From JALYOC01 sp036675345 (lineage in GTDB: Bacteria > Myxococcota > Myxococcia > Myxococcales > Myxococcaceae), in NCBI GenBank assembly GCA_036675345.1, contig JAKFFE010000041.1, positions 1-64,000 on the forward strand: 64,000 bases of DNA, read 5' to 3'. The number at the start of each line of letters is the position of its first letter. Within the stretch, counting starts at the first letter, position 1. The notes below the pieces were generated by a model, which was given only the letters and a program-made list of their open reading frames with translations, searched no databases and was not told where the DNA came from. Positions 37,257 through 46,776 of this stretch are shown piece after piece. The translations under genes and the position numbers were made by a program.

Positions 37257-37964
37257 TCACTCCCCCTCCAGCAGGGGGCGCAGCACCTCTTGGAACAGCC
37301 GCTGGCGGTGGGCGGGATCCGGCTCGAAGGGCACCGGCCCCAGCACCCGCACCCGGTGGCGGCGGGCGATCCAGTGGGCGTTGTCCTCGCGGGACGGATC
37401 CGCGGTGGGCGCGCCCTGGGACAGCACCACCGCGCGCACCGGAACCCCGCGGTGCTCCAGCGCCTCCAGCGACAGCGCGGTGTGGTTCAGCGTCCCCAGC
37501 CCGGCCCGCGCCACCAGCACCACCGGCAACCGGAGGCGGACGATCAGATCGATCACCTCCCGGCGGGCGTCGATCGGCACGTACAGCCCGCCCGCCCCCT
37601 CCGCCACCAGCGACCGCCCGGCGAAGGTCCGGAAGGCGTCCAGGGTCCGGGTGAAGGAGGGTTCGCGTCCCAGCCGGGCGGCGGCCACCCCCGGGGCCAA
37701 CGGCTCGGCGAAGCGGTGGACGCAGATCCGGGCCAGTGGGTCGCGGGAGCGGGCCGCCGCCCGCATCGCCAGTGCGTCCGCCGGGGCGGAGAGCTCCTCA
37801 CAGCCGCTCTCGTAGGGCTTGAAGGGCGCGGGGCGGGCCCCGGCCTCCGCCAGCAGGGAGAGCAGGGCCACGCTGACCTGGGTCTTCCCCACTCCGGTGT
37901 CGGTCCCGGTGACGAAGACCCGGAAGGGAGCCCCGCCGCGCCGTTGGCTGTGCCTGGTTGTCAC
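37257..37964 (-). CDS. bioD: Dethiobiotin synthetase
   Basis: The 235-residue ATP-dependent ligase closes the ureido ring of dethiobiotin from 7,8-diaminopelargonate and CO2. The P-loop is VTGTDTGVGKTQVS (18-31); KPYESGC and VAEGAGGLYVPI are the usual substrate and phosphate loops. It starts at GTG 37964. It is set about 4 kb away from bioB-bioF-bioA and is transcribed alone, so it is probably not in that operon. It provides the substrate of BioB. Confidence 0.94.
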   Translation of the reverse strand: MTTRHSQRRGGAPFRVFVTGTDTGVGKTQVSVALLSLLAEAGARPAPFKPYESGCEELSAPADALAMRAAARSRDPLARICVHRFAEPLAPGVAAARLGREPSFTRTLDAFRTFAGRSLVAEGAGGLYVPIDARREVIDLIVRLRLPVVLVARAGLGTLNHTALSLEALEHRGVPVRAVVLSQGAPTADPSREDNAHWIARRHRVRVLGPVPFEPDPAHRQRLFQEVLRPLLEGE

Positions 37965-38026
37965 CGTCCTACTCCACCACTTCGCCGCCGGCGTTGCCCC
38001 CCGAAAACCCTGCTACCTTTGCGCCA

Positions 38027-38419
38027 ATGAAACGTCTGGCGTCGATCGTCGGTGCGCTTCTCCTGGGTGCCTGCGGCCAGACTCCTGGCGCGGCGAACCT
38101 GTTGGAGAAGTGCACCTTCGGCCAGAGCCAGGACGCGATCGAGCCCGGGGACCCGTTCGTCTACGCCTTCTTCGGGGATGGAGAGTGGAGCGTCCGCACC
38201 GGCATCGCTGCGGCACAGGACCCGCTGGTCGATCCGGCGCCGAACCTCGGCGTCGAACCGCGCGTCCGGGCGGAGATCGACGGCAACCGGTGGCTGCGGT
38301 GGGCAGGCGGTTCCCTGGGGAGCGTGGACGAGATTCCCCACGGCGAGGTGTTCCTGTCCTTCGGAACCCTGGACGGAGCGGACAACGCCTATCCGGCGTG
38401 CGTGATCTGGAGTCAGTGA
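38027..38419 (+). CDS. Small hypothetical lipoprotein
   Basis: The 130-residue protein has a clear lipoprotein signal, VGALLLGAC with Cys16. The mature part has two more Cys (Cys29 and Cys125), WSVRTG and GTLDGADNAYPACVIW at the end, perhaps forming one disulfide. It has no domain I recognise. It is divergent from bioD across 62 bases. The start at 38027 removes an unlikely 23-residue Pro-rich stretch. Role unknown; probably envelope-anchored. Confidence 0.72.
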   Translation: MKRLASIVGALLLGACGQTPGAANLLEKCTFGQSQDAIEPGDPFVYAFFGDGEWSVRTGIAAAQDPLVDPAPNLGVEPRVRAEIDGNRWLRWAGGSLGSVDEIPHGEVFLSFGTLDGADNAYPACVIWSQ

Positions 38420-38500
38420 CGCCCCTCCGCCGCGGATCGCTCCCCGAAAGTGTGCCCCGGTCCGCGCTAGACTGAGCCGGGGCTGACCGAGGGAGGCTGC

Positions 38501-39211
38501 ATGTCGAACGATCCAGGCAAGGACGCGGTGAGGGCCATTCGCGAGCGGGCGATGCAGCGCGCCGCCCGGGGAGAGCCTGCCTCGGTGGTCAGCACCCCGG
38601 GGATGCGGATGGTCAGCCGTCCCTCCCCGATGGAGGACCTGCGCGGGAGGGTGCTGGACGCGGCCACCGCGCTCTTGCTGCGCACCGGCTTCTCCAAGGT
38701 CGGGCTGGAGGACGTGGCCCTGGAGGCGGGCGTGGCCCGGTCCAAGCTGCTGGAGATCTGCTTCTCCCGCGAGGAGCTCTTCTTCCAGGTGCTGACCCGG
38801 GAGGTGGAGCGGGTGGTGGCCGATCTCCAGGGGCTGCTGCAGCCGGACGTCCCGGTGATGGAGCTGATGCGGGCCGTCTCCGAACGCTCTCAGGCGTTCA
38901 TGGCCGACCATCCACTGTTGCTGCAGCTGATGCTGGGGGAGGCCGCGGACGCGATGCCGGACTGGGCGGACCGGCTCAACGAGCTGCGGCAACGGTTGCT
39001 GAGGTTCTCCCAGCAGGTGGTCCAGGTGGGGATCGATCAGGAGATCCTGCGGCAGGACGTCCCGGCCGAGCTGGTGGCCGGGCTGCTCTTCGAGGTCCAC
39101 GTGGCCGGCTTCCTGCTCCACGGCCGCGAAGGACCGGAGGCCAAGGTCAGGGCGACCCAGCGCCGGGCCGCCATCCTGGACGTGCTCTACAACGGCCTCC
39201 GGCGGCGCTGA
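38501..39211 (+). CDS. TetR-family transcriptional regulator
   Basis: The 236-residue protein has an N-terminal extension of about 45 residues. The TetR helix-turn-helix follows (VLDAATALLLRTGFSKVGLE, then VALEAGVARSKLLEICFSRE), with a long helical ligand domain after it. The helix-turn-helix is slightly divergent from the usual GvskgtlY form. The start is set by GAGGGAGG before ATG 38501. Its target is unknown; the convergent LysM-calpain gene begins at the other end, so it is not divergent from any gene it would obviously regulate. Confidence 0.85.
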   Translation: MSNDPGKDAVRAIRERAMQRAARGEPASVVSTPGMRMVSRPSPMEDLRGRVLDAATALLLRTGFSKVGLEDVALEAGVARSKLLEICFSREELFFQVLTREVERVVADLQGLLQPDVPVMELMRAVSERSQAFMADHPLLLQLMLGEAADAMPDWADRLNELRQRLLRFSQQVVQVGIDQEILRQDVPAELVAGLLFEVHVAGFLLHGREGPEAKVRATQRRAAILDVLYNGLRRR

Positions 39212-39215
39212 GGGG

Positions 39216-40673
39216 CTACGCCGCCCGGCTGACCGAGATGCTGTCGAACAGCAGGCGGAACTTGGCGGCGGGGATCAGGAACACCCCGTCGTCCTTCCCG
39301 TCGTTGCCGAACTCGGTGTTGCCCCAGGGGTTGCGCATCTGGACGTAGGACTTGCCGTCCTTCTCCAGGGTGCCCAGCACGGTATAGGCGTGGTTGCCCA
39401 CGATCCCGCTGCCGGCGGTGGCCTTGTCGTCCTTGGTGCTGGCACACACCACCTGGCCGCTGTTGAGGTGGCCCTGCACCACCTTGGTGATGTTGGGCGG
39501 GTTGGTGGCGTCCATCCAGATCGACTCCGCCGGCTTGCCGGTCAGCTGGGCCAGCGCGTCGTGCGGCCAGCCACCGTTGCCGATCTCCTCGTAGCCGCCC
39601 TTCCACTTGGCGTAGGCCTTCTCCAGCAGCGGGGCCCAGAGCTCCTGGTCGGTGCCGCCGGTGGCATAGACCGCGCTGCCGTATTCCTGGGGGATGTCCC
39701 CGTCGATCTTCACCTTCACCGGGGTGAACTTCTCCACCCACTCCCCGTTGAGATCCTTGGGGTCCACCGGCCCGTACTCGCTCTCGTAGAAGGTGGCGGT
39801 GAAGCTGCCGTCGCCGTTGTCCTTGAGCGCGTTCTGGATCACCTCCGGGTGGGACTTGGCCAACCCGCTGATCGCCGCCAGGAAGTAGCAGTCTCCGGCC
39901 TGGCCCTGCTTCACGTCGCCGGCGCTGATCCCATCCACCACCAGCTTGCCGCCGGCCACCACCTCGTACTTGGCGTTGCCGCGGTGGTCCTTCATCACCG
40001 CCGGGTCCTTGAGCGGATCGGGGGTGGGGGCGGGGACCTTGGTGCCCACCACCACCAGCTTCTGGCCAATCTTGATCAGGTTGGCGTTGGTCAGCTCGTT
40101 GCCCTTGGCGATCGCCTGGGCGGTGGTGCCGAACCGGGTGGCGATGGCGGAGAGGTTGTCCCCGGCCTTCACCGTGTAGAACACCCCGCCCGGCAGCCGC
40201 AGCTGCGAGCCGGCGGTCAGCGCCGCGCCGGCGGTCAGCTTGTTGGCGGCGGCCAGGTCCGCCTCCTTGATCCCGAACTGCGCGGACAGCCCCTTGAGGG
40301 TGTCCCCCTTCTCCACCGTCAGCAGCACTGTGTCGCGCAGCTTCACCGGCTGGCCGACCGAGATCTGGTTGGGGTTGGCGATCTTGTTGTCCGCCACCAC
40401 CGTCTTCAGGTCGTTGCCAAACCGGGTGGAGATCGCCCCCAGGGTGTCCCCGGACTTGACCTTGTAGACGTCGGTGGGGACCGCGAACACCGGGGCCGGG
40501 GTCTCGGCCAGCGGCGCGACGGCGGGCCTGGCCAGCTCCAGCGACTCCTGGTTCCGGGCCACGTTCACCGCCGCGGCGGGGGCGGCCTTCTCCGGGGCGG
40601 AGGGCGAGACGGTCTGCTCGGAGGAGCGGGGCGCCAGGGGGGCGGAGCGCTTGTCACCAATGCTGATCGACAT
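39216..40673 (-). CDS. Triple-LysM, calpain-like cysteine protease
   Basis: The 485-residue protein has three LysM modules (about 69-112, 117-160 and 166-209; for example VKSGDTLGAISTRFG), then a papain/calpain-like domain. That domain contains GDCYFLAAISG (Cys262), GNHAYTVLG (His428) and MRNPWGN (Asn448), the full triad of the C2 peptidase family. LysM binds peptidoglycan-type glycans, so the likely site is the cell wall. There is no signal peptide; the N-terminus is Ala/Pro-rich, so export must use another route if it is exported. It follows the beta-helix gene by 36 bases. Targets unknown. Confidence 0.85.
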   Translation of the reverse strand: MSISIGDKRSAPLAPRSSEQTVSPSAPEKAAPAAAVNVARNQESLELARPAVAPLAETPAPVFAVPTDVYKVKSGDTLGAISTRFGNDLKTVVADNKIANPNQISVGQPVKLRDTVLLTVEKGDTLKGLSAQFGIKEADLAAANKLTAGAALTAGSQLRLPGGVFYTVKAGDNLSAIATRFGTTAQAIAKGNELTNANLIKIGQKLVVVGTKVPAPTPDPLKDPAVMKDHRGNAKYEVVAGGKLVVDGISAGDVKQGQAGDCYFLAAISGLAKSHPEVIQNALKDNGDGSFTATFYESEYGPVDPKDLNGEWVEKFTPVKVKIDGDIPQEYGSAVYATGGTDQELWAPLLEKAYAKWKGGYEEIGNGGWPHDALAQLTGKPAESIWMDATNPPNITKVVQGHLNSGQVVCASTKDDKATAGSGIVGNHAYTVLGTLEKDGKSYVQMRNPWGNTEFGNDGKDDGVFLIPAAKFRLLFDSISVSRAA

Positions 40674-40709
40674 GTTCGGAATACCTTCGGCAAGAAAGGG
40701 AAAGGAAGG

Positions 40710-41618
40710 TCAAGGTAGTAGGGAGTAGGCGCCCAGATCCAGACCCCCACCCCTTTTCCGGGGCTGGCCCTCCAGGTCCACCGCATCCGCAGCCAGTCCG
40801 CTGGGGTCTCCCCGACCTCCGGCGGCGCTGTCGGCCCGGGGGCGATAGGGGGTGGGCCCCTCGCCAAGGAAGCCCGGGTCGCCCGACAGCTGGTGAAGCA
40901 CGGTGGCCGGCAACCGGAAGTCGGTGGAGAGCACGTGGGACCCCTCCACGGTGCCGGGATGTTCGGGCGAGTTGAACAGCAGTTCGCCGCCGCCGGAGAG
41001 GATGCAGTTGCGCAGGGTGAGCCGGGGGTGCCGGGTGAGGGTCCCGGACAGGTGCAGCTGGGTCCCCGCCGCGCCCTCCCCCACCACCACGTTGTCCGCC
41101 ACCGTGCTGCGCTCCAGGGTCAGGGTGGCCGCCTCCCGCAGCCGCAGCGCCCCGCCCCAGAAGCCGCCGTTGCGGGCGAACAGGCTGTCGGTGATGGTGG
41201 CCTGGACCGCGCCGTCCAGGAACACCGCCCCGCCCTGCCGGCCGCGGTTCTCCTCGAAGCGGCAGCGGGTGACTGTCAGCCGCTGGCCCTGGCTGTAGAG
41301 CCCGCCCCCACCAAATCCGGTGGCCCGGTTGGCGGTGACCACGCACTGGTCCAGCTCCACCACCCCCTTCTGGATGGAGATCCCTCCCCCCGCCTGCGCG
41401 GAGCCGTTGCGCACGGTCAGCCCGATCAGCCGTACCGCGGGCCCGGGAGAGGCGGCGATCGCCACCACCGGTCCTTCACCGCCGCCGTCCAGGATCGCCC
41501 CCGTCGCGCCCCGCAGCACCAGGGGCCGGGTGATCACCACCGTCTCCCGGTGCACCCCGGCCGGGATCAGGAGCTCGGCTCCGGGAGCTGCGGCATCGAT
41601 CTGCGCTTGAAGCGACAT
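40710..41618 (-). CDS. Right-handed beta-helix repeat protein
   Basis: The 302-residue protein shows the regular ladder of a parallel beta-helix: GLTVRNGSAQAGGGISIQKG, VTANRATGFGGGGLYSQG, ENRGRQGGAVFLDG and RNGGFWGGALRLR. Each rung of about 22-25 residues ends in small residues. It opens with a pectin-lyase-type start, IDAAAPGAELLIPAGVHRET. No signal peptide and no obvious catalytic residues are seen. It is 41 bases after bioA and 36 before the protease gene. Start is uncertain: ATG 41627 is also possible. Function unknown; polysaccharide binding is a family-level guess. Confidence 0.78.
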   Translation of the reverse strand: MSLQAQIDAAAPGAELLIPAGVHRETVVITRPLVLRGATGAILDGGGEGPVVAIAASPGPAVRLIGLTVRNGSAQAGGGISIQKGVVELDQCVVTANRATGFGGGGLYSQGQRLTVTRCRFEENRGRQGGAVFLDGAVQATITDSLFARNGGFWGGALRLREAATLTLERSTVADNVVVGEGAAGTQLHLSGTLTRHPRLTLRNCILSGGGELLFNSPEHPGTVEGSHVLSTDFRLPATVLHQLSGDPGFLGEGPTPYRPRADSAAGGRGDPSGLAADAVDLEGQPRKRGGGLDLGAYSLLP

Positions 41619-41659
41619 GGGGAACATCTTCGGCGGCAGCGCCGGGAGGAGGCAACGCG

Positions 41660-43004
<1,345 letters not shown>

Positions 43005-43018
<14 letters not shown>

Positions 43019-44204
43019 GGCGGCGATCCAATGGCAGTCCGGAGAGCGCCTCCAGGAGCTGATCGAGGTGGGCTCCGGTGTGGGAGGCGGAGAGGGCGAT
43101 CCGCAGCCGGCTGCTGCCGGCGGGGACGGTGGGCGGGCGGATCGGCTTGACCAGCAGGCCCTGCTCACGAAGCAGCCGGGCCGCCTCCACCGCGCGGTCG
43201 GCCTCTCCCAGCACCACCGGGAAGATGGGTGAGGACTCCTGGGCGTCCACCCCCAGCGCGCGCAGCCCCTGGGCCAGGTAGCGGATGTTGCGCCACAGGG
43301 TCTCGCGCAGCGCCGGCTCCTCCTCCACGATCCGCACCGCCTCCGAGGCGGCGGCGCAGATCGCCGGCGGCAAGGAGGTGGAGAACACCAGCGACCGGGC
43401 CCGGTGGAACAGCAGCTCCGCCAGCGGACCGCGGGTGGCCACGAAGGCCCCGAAGCAGCCCAGCGCCTTGCTCAGGGTGCCCATCCGCAGGTCCACCTCC
43501 GACTCCAGGCCCAGCGCCTCGCACAGCCCGGCGCCGCGGGGGCCCAGCACCCCGGTGGCGTGGGCCTCGTCCACCAGCAGCGCGGCGCCGTGGCGGCGGC
43601 AGACCTCCACCAGCGCCTCCAGCGGGGCCCGGTCTCCGTCCATGGAGAACACCGCGTCGGTGGCCACCAGCCGGCGGCGGCCGGGATGGGAGGCCAGCAG
43701 CCGATCCAGGGCCGCCGGATCCGCGTGCGGATACACCACCACCCGGGCCCGGGACAGCCGGCAGCCGTCGATGATCGAGGCGTGGTTGAGCGCATCGGAG
43801 AACACCACGTCCTCGGGCCCCAGCAGCGCGGAGAGGATCCCCAGGTTGGCCGCGTAGCCACTGTTGAAGAGCAGCACCGCCTCGGCCCGCTTGAAGCGCG
43901 CCAGCCGGGTCTCCAGCGCGCGGTGGGCGTCCGAGTCCCCCACCACCAGCCGGGAGGCGCCGGAGCCCACCCCGCACCGGGTCAGGCCCTCCATCGCCGC
44001 CTGGACCAGCCGCGGATCCGCGGCCAGCCCCAGGTAGTCGTTGGCGCTGAAGTTCACCAGCCGTTGGCCGCGGATCACCACCTCTGCACCCTGGGGGGTG
44101 GAGAGCGGCTCCAGGAACCGGCGCAGCCCGGCGTGGGTCAGCGCCTCCAGCTCCTGCTGGGCCCAGGCGTCGGACACCCGGGGGCTGGGACCCGGCGACT
44201 TCAC
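43005..44204 (-). CDS. bioF: 8-amino-7-oxononanoate synthase
   Basis: The 399-residue PLP enzyme condenses alanine with pimeloyl thioester. It has NFSANDYLGLAADPR, GASRLVVGDSDAH, LNHASIIDGCRLSRA, VDEAHATGVLGPRG and the lysine motif GTLSKALGCFG. The GTG at 44204 overlaps the bioB stop in GTGA, the usual sign of coupled translation, and gives a length close to other BioF proteins. It is the middle gene of the bio run. No bioC, bioH or bioW is in the window. Confidence 0.95.
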
Positions 44205-45304
44205 CGGAGCTGCTGCTCGATCGGAGCCGCCGGGTGCACCCCGCACTCCCCGCCTCCGCAGCCGCCGGCCTGGGAGGTCGCCTCACCGTGGGCGTGGGGC
44301 TCCAGCGGCCGCAGGCCCGCCTTGCGCAGCAGCTCCATGTCCTCGCGGTACTCGGGGTTGCCGGTGGTGAGCAGCTTCTCCCCGAAGAAGATCGAGTTGG
44401 CGCCGGCCATGATGCACAGCAGCTGCGCCTCCTGGGTCATCTGCAGCCGGCCGGCGGAGAGCCGGACCATGGACATCGGCATCAGGATCCGCGCGGTGGC
44501 GATCACCCGCACCATCTCCAGCGAGTCCACCGGCTTGTTCTCCGCCAGCGGGGTCCCCGCCACCGGGACCAGCGCGTTCACCGGCACCGACTCCGGCTGG
44601 ACCTCCTGGTTGGCCAGGGTGACCAGCATCGCGCAGCGATCGTCCAGCGACTCCCCCAGGCCGATGATCCCCCCGCAGCACACCGAGATCCCCGCCTTGC
44701 GCACGTTGTCCAGGGTGCGCAGCCGGTCGTCGTAGGTGCGGGTGTGGATGATCTCCCCGTAGTGCGAGTCCGAGGTGTCCAGGTTGTGGTTGTAGGCGGT
44801 CAGCCCCGCCTCCTTCAGCCGCACCGCCTGCTTCTCGCTCAGCATCCCCAGGGTGCAGCAGGCCTCCATCCCCAGCCCGCGCACCCCCTTCACCATCTCC
44901 ACCACCGAGTCGAACTGCGGCCCGTCCTTCACCTCCCGCCACGCCGCCCCCATGCAGAAGCGGGTGGCGCCGGCGGCCCGGGCCTGCTGGGCGCTGGCCA
45001 GCACGTCGTGGACCGCCATCAACTTCTCCGCCTTCACCCCGGTCTGGTAGCGGGCCGCCTGCGGGCAGTAGGCGCAGTCCTCCGGGCAGCCGCCGGTCTT
45101 GATCGACAGCAGCGAGCACAGCTGCACCGCGTTCTCCGGGAAGCAGGCCCGGTGGACGGTCTGGGCCCGGTACACCAGCTCCAGCAGCGGCAGGTCGTGC
45201 AGGGCGCGGACCTCGGCCACCGTCCAGTCGTGGCGGACCGTGACCTGGGAGGGGACCGGACGGGCCCAGTGCGCATGACCGCTCAGCGAATCGACGTGGT
45301 TCAT
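44201..45304 (-). CDS. bioB: Biotin synthase (radical SAM)
   Basis: The 367-residue enzyme inserts sulfur into dethiobiotin. The radical-SAM cluster motif is CPEDCAYC; YNHNLDTSDSHYGEI, CCGGIIGLGES and NALVPVAGTPL are family marks, and the Arg ligand of the second cluster lies in VRLSAGR. The C-terminus is extended by a Gly/Cys-rich tail, GGCGGGECG, that is not usual. The ATG at 45304 sits only six bases from a likely minus-10 box, so the message is probably leaderless; the upstream TTG would run through the promoter. First gene of the bio operon. Confidence 0.97.
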   Translation of the reverse strand: MNHVDSLSGHAHWARPVPSQVTVRHDWTVAEVRALHDLPLLELVYRAQTVHRACFPENAVQLCSLLSIKTGGCPEDCAYCPQAARYQTGVKAEKLMAVHDVLASAQQARAAGATRFCMGAAWREVKDGPQFDSVVEMVKGVRGLGMEACCTLGMLSEKQAVRLKEAGLTAYNHNLDTSDSHYGEIIHTRTYDDRLRTLDNVRKAGISVCCGGIIGLGESLDDRCAMLVTLANQEVQPESVPVNALVPVAGTPLAENKPVDSLEMVRVIATARILMPMSMVRLSAGRLQMTQEAQLLCIMAGANSIFFGEKLLTTGNPEYREDMELLRKAGLRPLEPHAHGEATSQAGGCGGGECGVHPAAPIEQQLR

Positions 45305-45361
45305 GCGCCGGATAAACCCCGCCGGATAAACCCTGTCAACCAATCCGGAAACAGGGTTGAC
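45305..45361 (-). promoter_or_regulatory. bioB promoter with BirA-like operator and 13-bp direct repeats
   Basis: Reading toward bioB, TTGACA (45334-45339) and TTTATC (45311-45316) are 17 bases apart, a good sigma-70 layout with a perfect minus-35 and a weak minus-10. The start codon follows after six bases. A dyad, GTCAACC (45335-45341) and GGTTGAC (45355-45361) with a 13-base spacer, overlaps the minus-35. It resembles BirA operators, whose spacer is usually a few bases longer. A 13-base direct repeat occurs at 45307-45319 and 45321-45333. Confidence 0.62.
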
Positions 45362-45417
45362 GACCCCGAAAAGCGAAGCCGACGGGGAACGTCAGGGCAA
45401 GGGTGTAGGAGAAGAGG

Positions 45418-46776
45418 ATGGCCAAGACCCGCACCCATTTTTCCTGTCAGAAGTGCGGCTACCAGTCGGCCAAGTGGCTGGGCAAGTGCAGCGACTGCGG
45501 CGGCTGGAACACCCTGGTGGAGGAGGCGGAGGTCAAGGACAGCGACAAGCGTCCGGCCTGGGGCGCTTCGGGCGGGAACGGCAAGCCGGTGCTGCTCAGG
45601 GACGTCAGCTCGGACGTGGAGGTGCGGCGCAAGACCGGGATCCACGAGCTGGACCGGGTGCTGGGCGGCGGAGTGGTGGCCGGGTCACTGGTGCTGCTGG
45701 GCGGAGACCCGGGGATCGGCAAGTCCACCCTGCTGCTGGCGGCGCTGGACCGCCTCAGCCGCGACGCCAACGCCCTCTACGTCTCCGGTGAGGAGTCGCT
45801 GCAGCAGACCAAGATGCGCGCCGAGCGGCTGGGGGTGAAGGGCGAACGGCTGCATCTGCTGGCGGAGACCGACGCAGACAAGGTCCTGCTGGCGGCGCAG
45901 GCGCTCAAGCCCAGCGCGCTGGTGATCGACTCCATCCAGACCATGTTCCTGCCGGAGCTGGGCAGCGCCCCGGGCACCATCTCCCAGGTGCGGGAGGTGG
46001 CCGGACGGCTGATGGCCTACGCCAAGGGCAGCGGGGTGCCCACCTTCCTGGTCGGGCACGTGACCAAGGACGGCTCCATCGCCGGGCCGCGGGTGCTGGA
46101 GCACATGGTGGACACCGTCCTCTACTTCGAGGGCGAACGGGGCCACTCCTTCCGGCTGCTGCGCGCGCACAAGAACCGCTTCGGCTCCACCAACGAGATC
46201 GGCGTGTTCGAGATGAAGGGCAGCGGGCTGGCGGAGGTGGCGGACCCCTCGGCGCTGTTCCTGGCGGAACGCCCGGCGGGCAAGTCCGGCTCGGTGGTCA
46301 CCTCCACCCTCAACGGCACCCGCCCGCTGCTGGTGGAGGTGCAGGCGCTGGTGGCCCCCACCGGCTACGGGACCGCGCGGCGCACCGCGATCGGCGTGGA
46401 TGGGAACCGGGTGGCCCTGTTGGCCGCGGTGCTGGAGAAGAAGGAGGACGTGCAGCTGGTGGGCTGCGACATCTTCGTCAACGTCGCCGGGGGGATCGAG
46501 CTGGGCGAGCCGGCCTGCGACCTGGCGGTGTGCGCGGCCCTGGTCTCCTCCCTGCAGAACAAGCCCCTGGATCCCTTCACCCTGGTGCTGGGGGAGGTGG
46601 GGTTGGCGGGTGAGGTGCGGGCGGTCTCCCAGCTGGAGACCCGGCTGGCGGAGGCGGCCAAGATGGGGTTCAAGCGGGCCATCCTCCCCGCCAGCAGCGT
46701 CCGCCGGCTGGAGGAGCGCCGGCTGGAGCCGATCCCGGTGGAGACCCTGGGCCAGGCGCTGGCCGCGCTGTTCTAG
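45418..46776 (+). CDS. radA: DNA repair protein RadA
   Basis: The 452-residue protein has the complete RadA layout. It opens with a zinc finger (CQKCGYQSAKWLGKCSDCGGW), then a RecA-like ATPase with Walker A GDPGIGKST and ALVIDSIQTM, the RadA-specific KNRFGSTNEIGVFEM, and a Lon-like C-terminal domain (GEVGLAGEVRAV). It acts in branch migration of recombination intermediates. AGGAGAAGAGG precedes the ATG. It is divergent from bioB across 113 bases and its stop interlocks with the convergent kinase gene (CTAG). Confidence 0.97.
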   Translation: MAKTRTHFSCQKCGYQSAKWLGKCSDCGGWNTLVEEAEVKDSDKRPAWGASGGNGKPVLLRDVSSDVEVRRKTGIHELDRVLGGGVVAGSLVLLGGDPGIGKSTLLLAALDRLSRDANALYVSGEESLQQTKMRAERLGVKGERLHLLAETDADKVLLAAQALKPSALVIDSIQTMFLPELGSAPGTISQVREVAGRLMAYAKGSGVPTFLVGHVTKDGSIAGPRVLEHMVDTVLYFEGERGHSFRLLRAHKNRFGSTNEIGVFEMKGSGLAEVADPSALFLAERPAGKSGSVVTSTLNGTRPLLVEVQALVAPTGYGTARRTAIGVDGNRVALLAAVLEKKEDVQLVGCDIFVNVAGGIELGEPACDLAVCAALVSSLQNKPLDPFTLVLGEVGLAGEVRAVSQLETRLAEAAKMGFKRAILPASSVRRLEERRLEPIPVETLGQALAALF

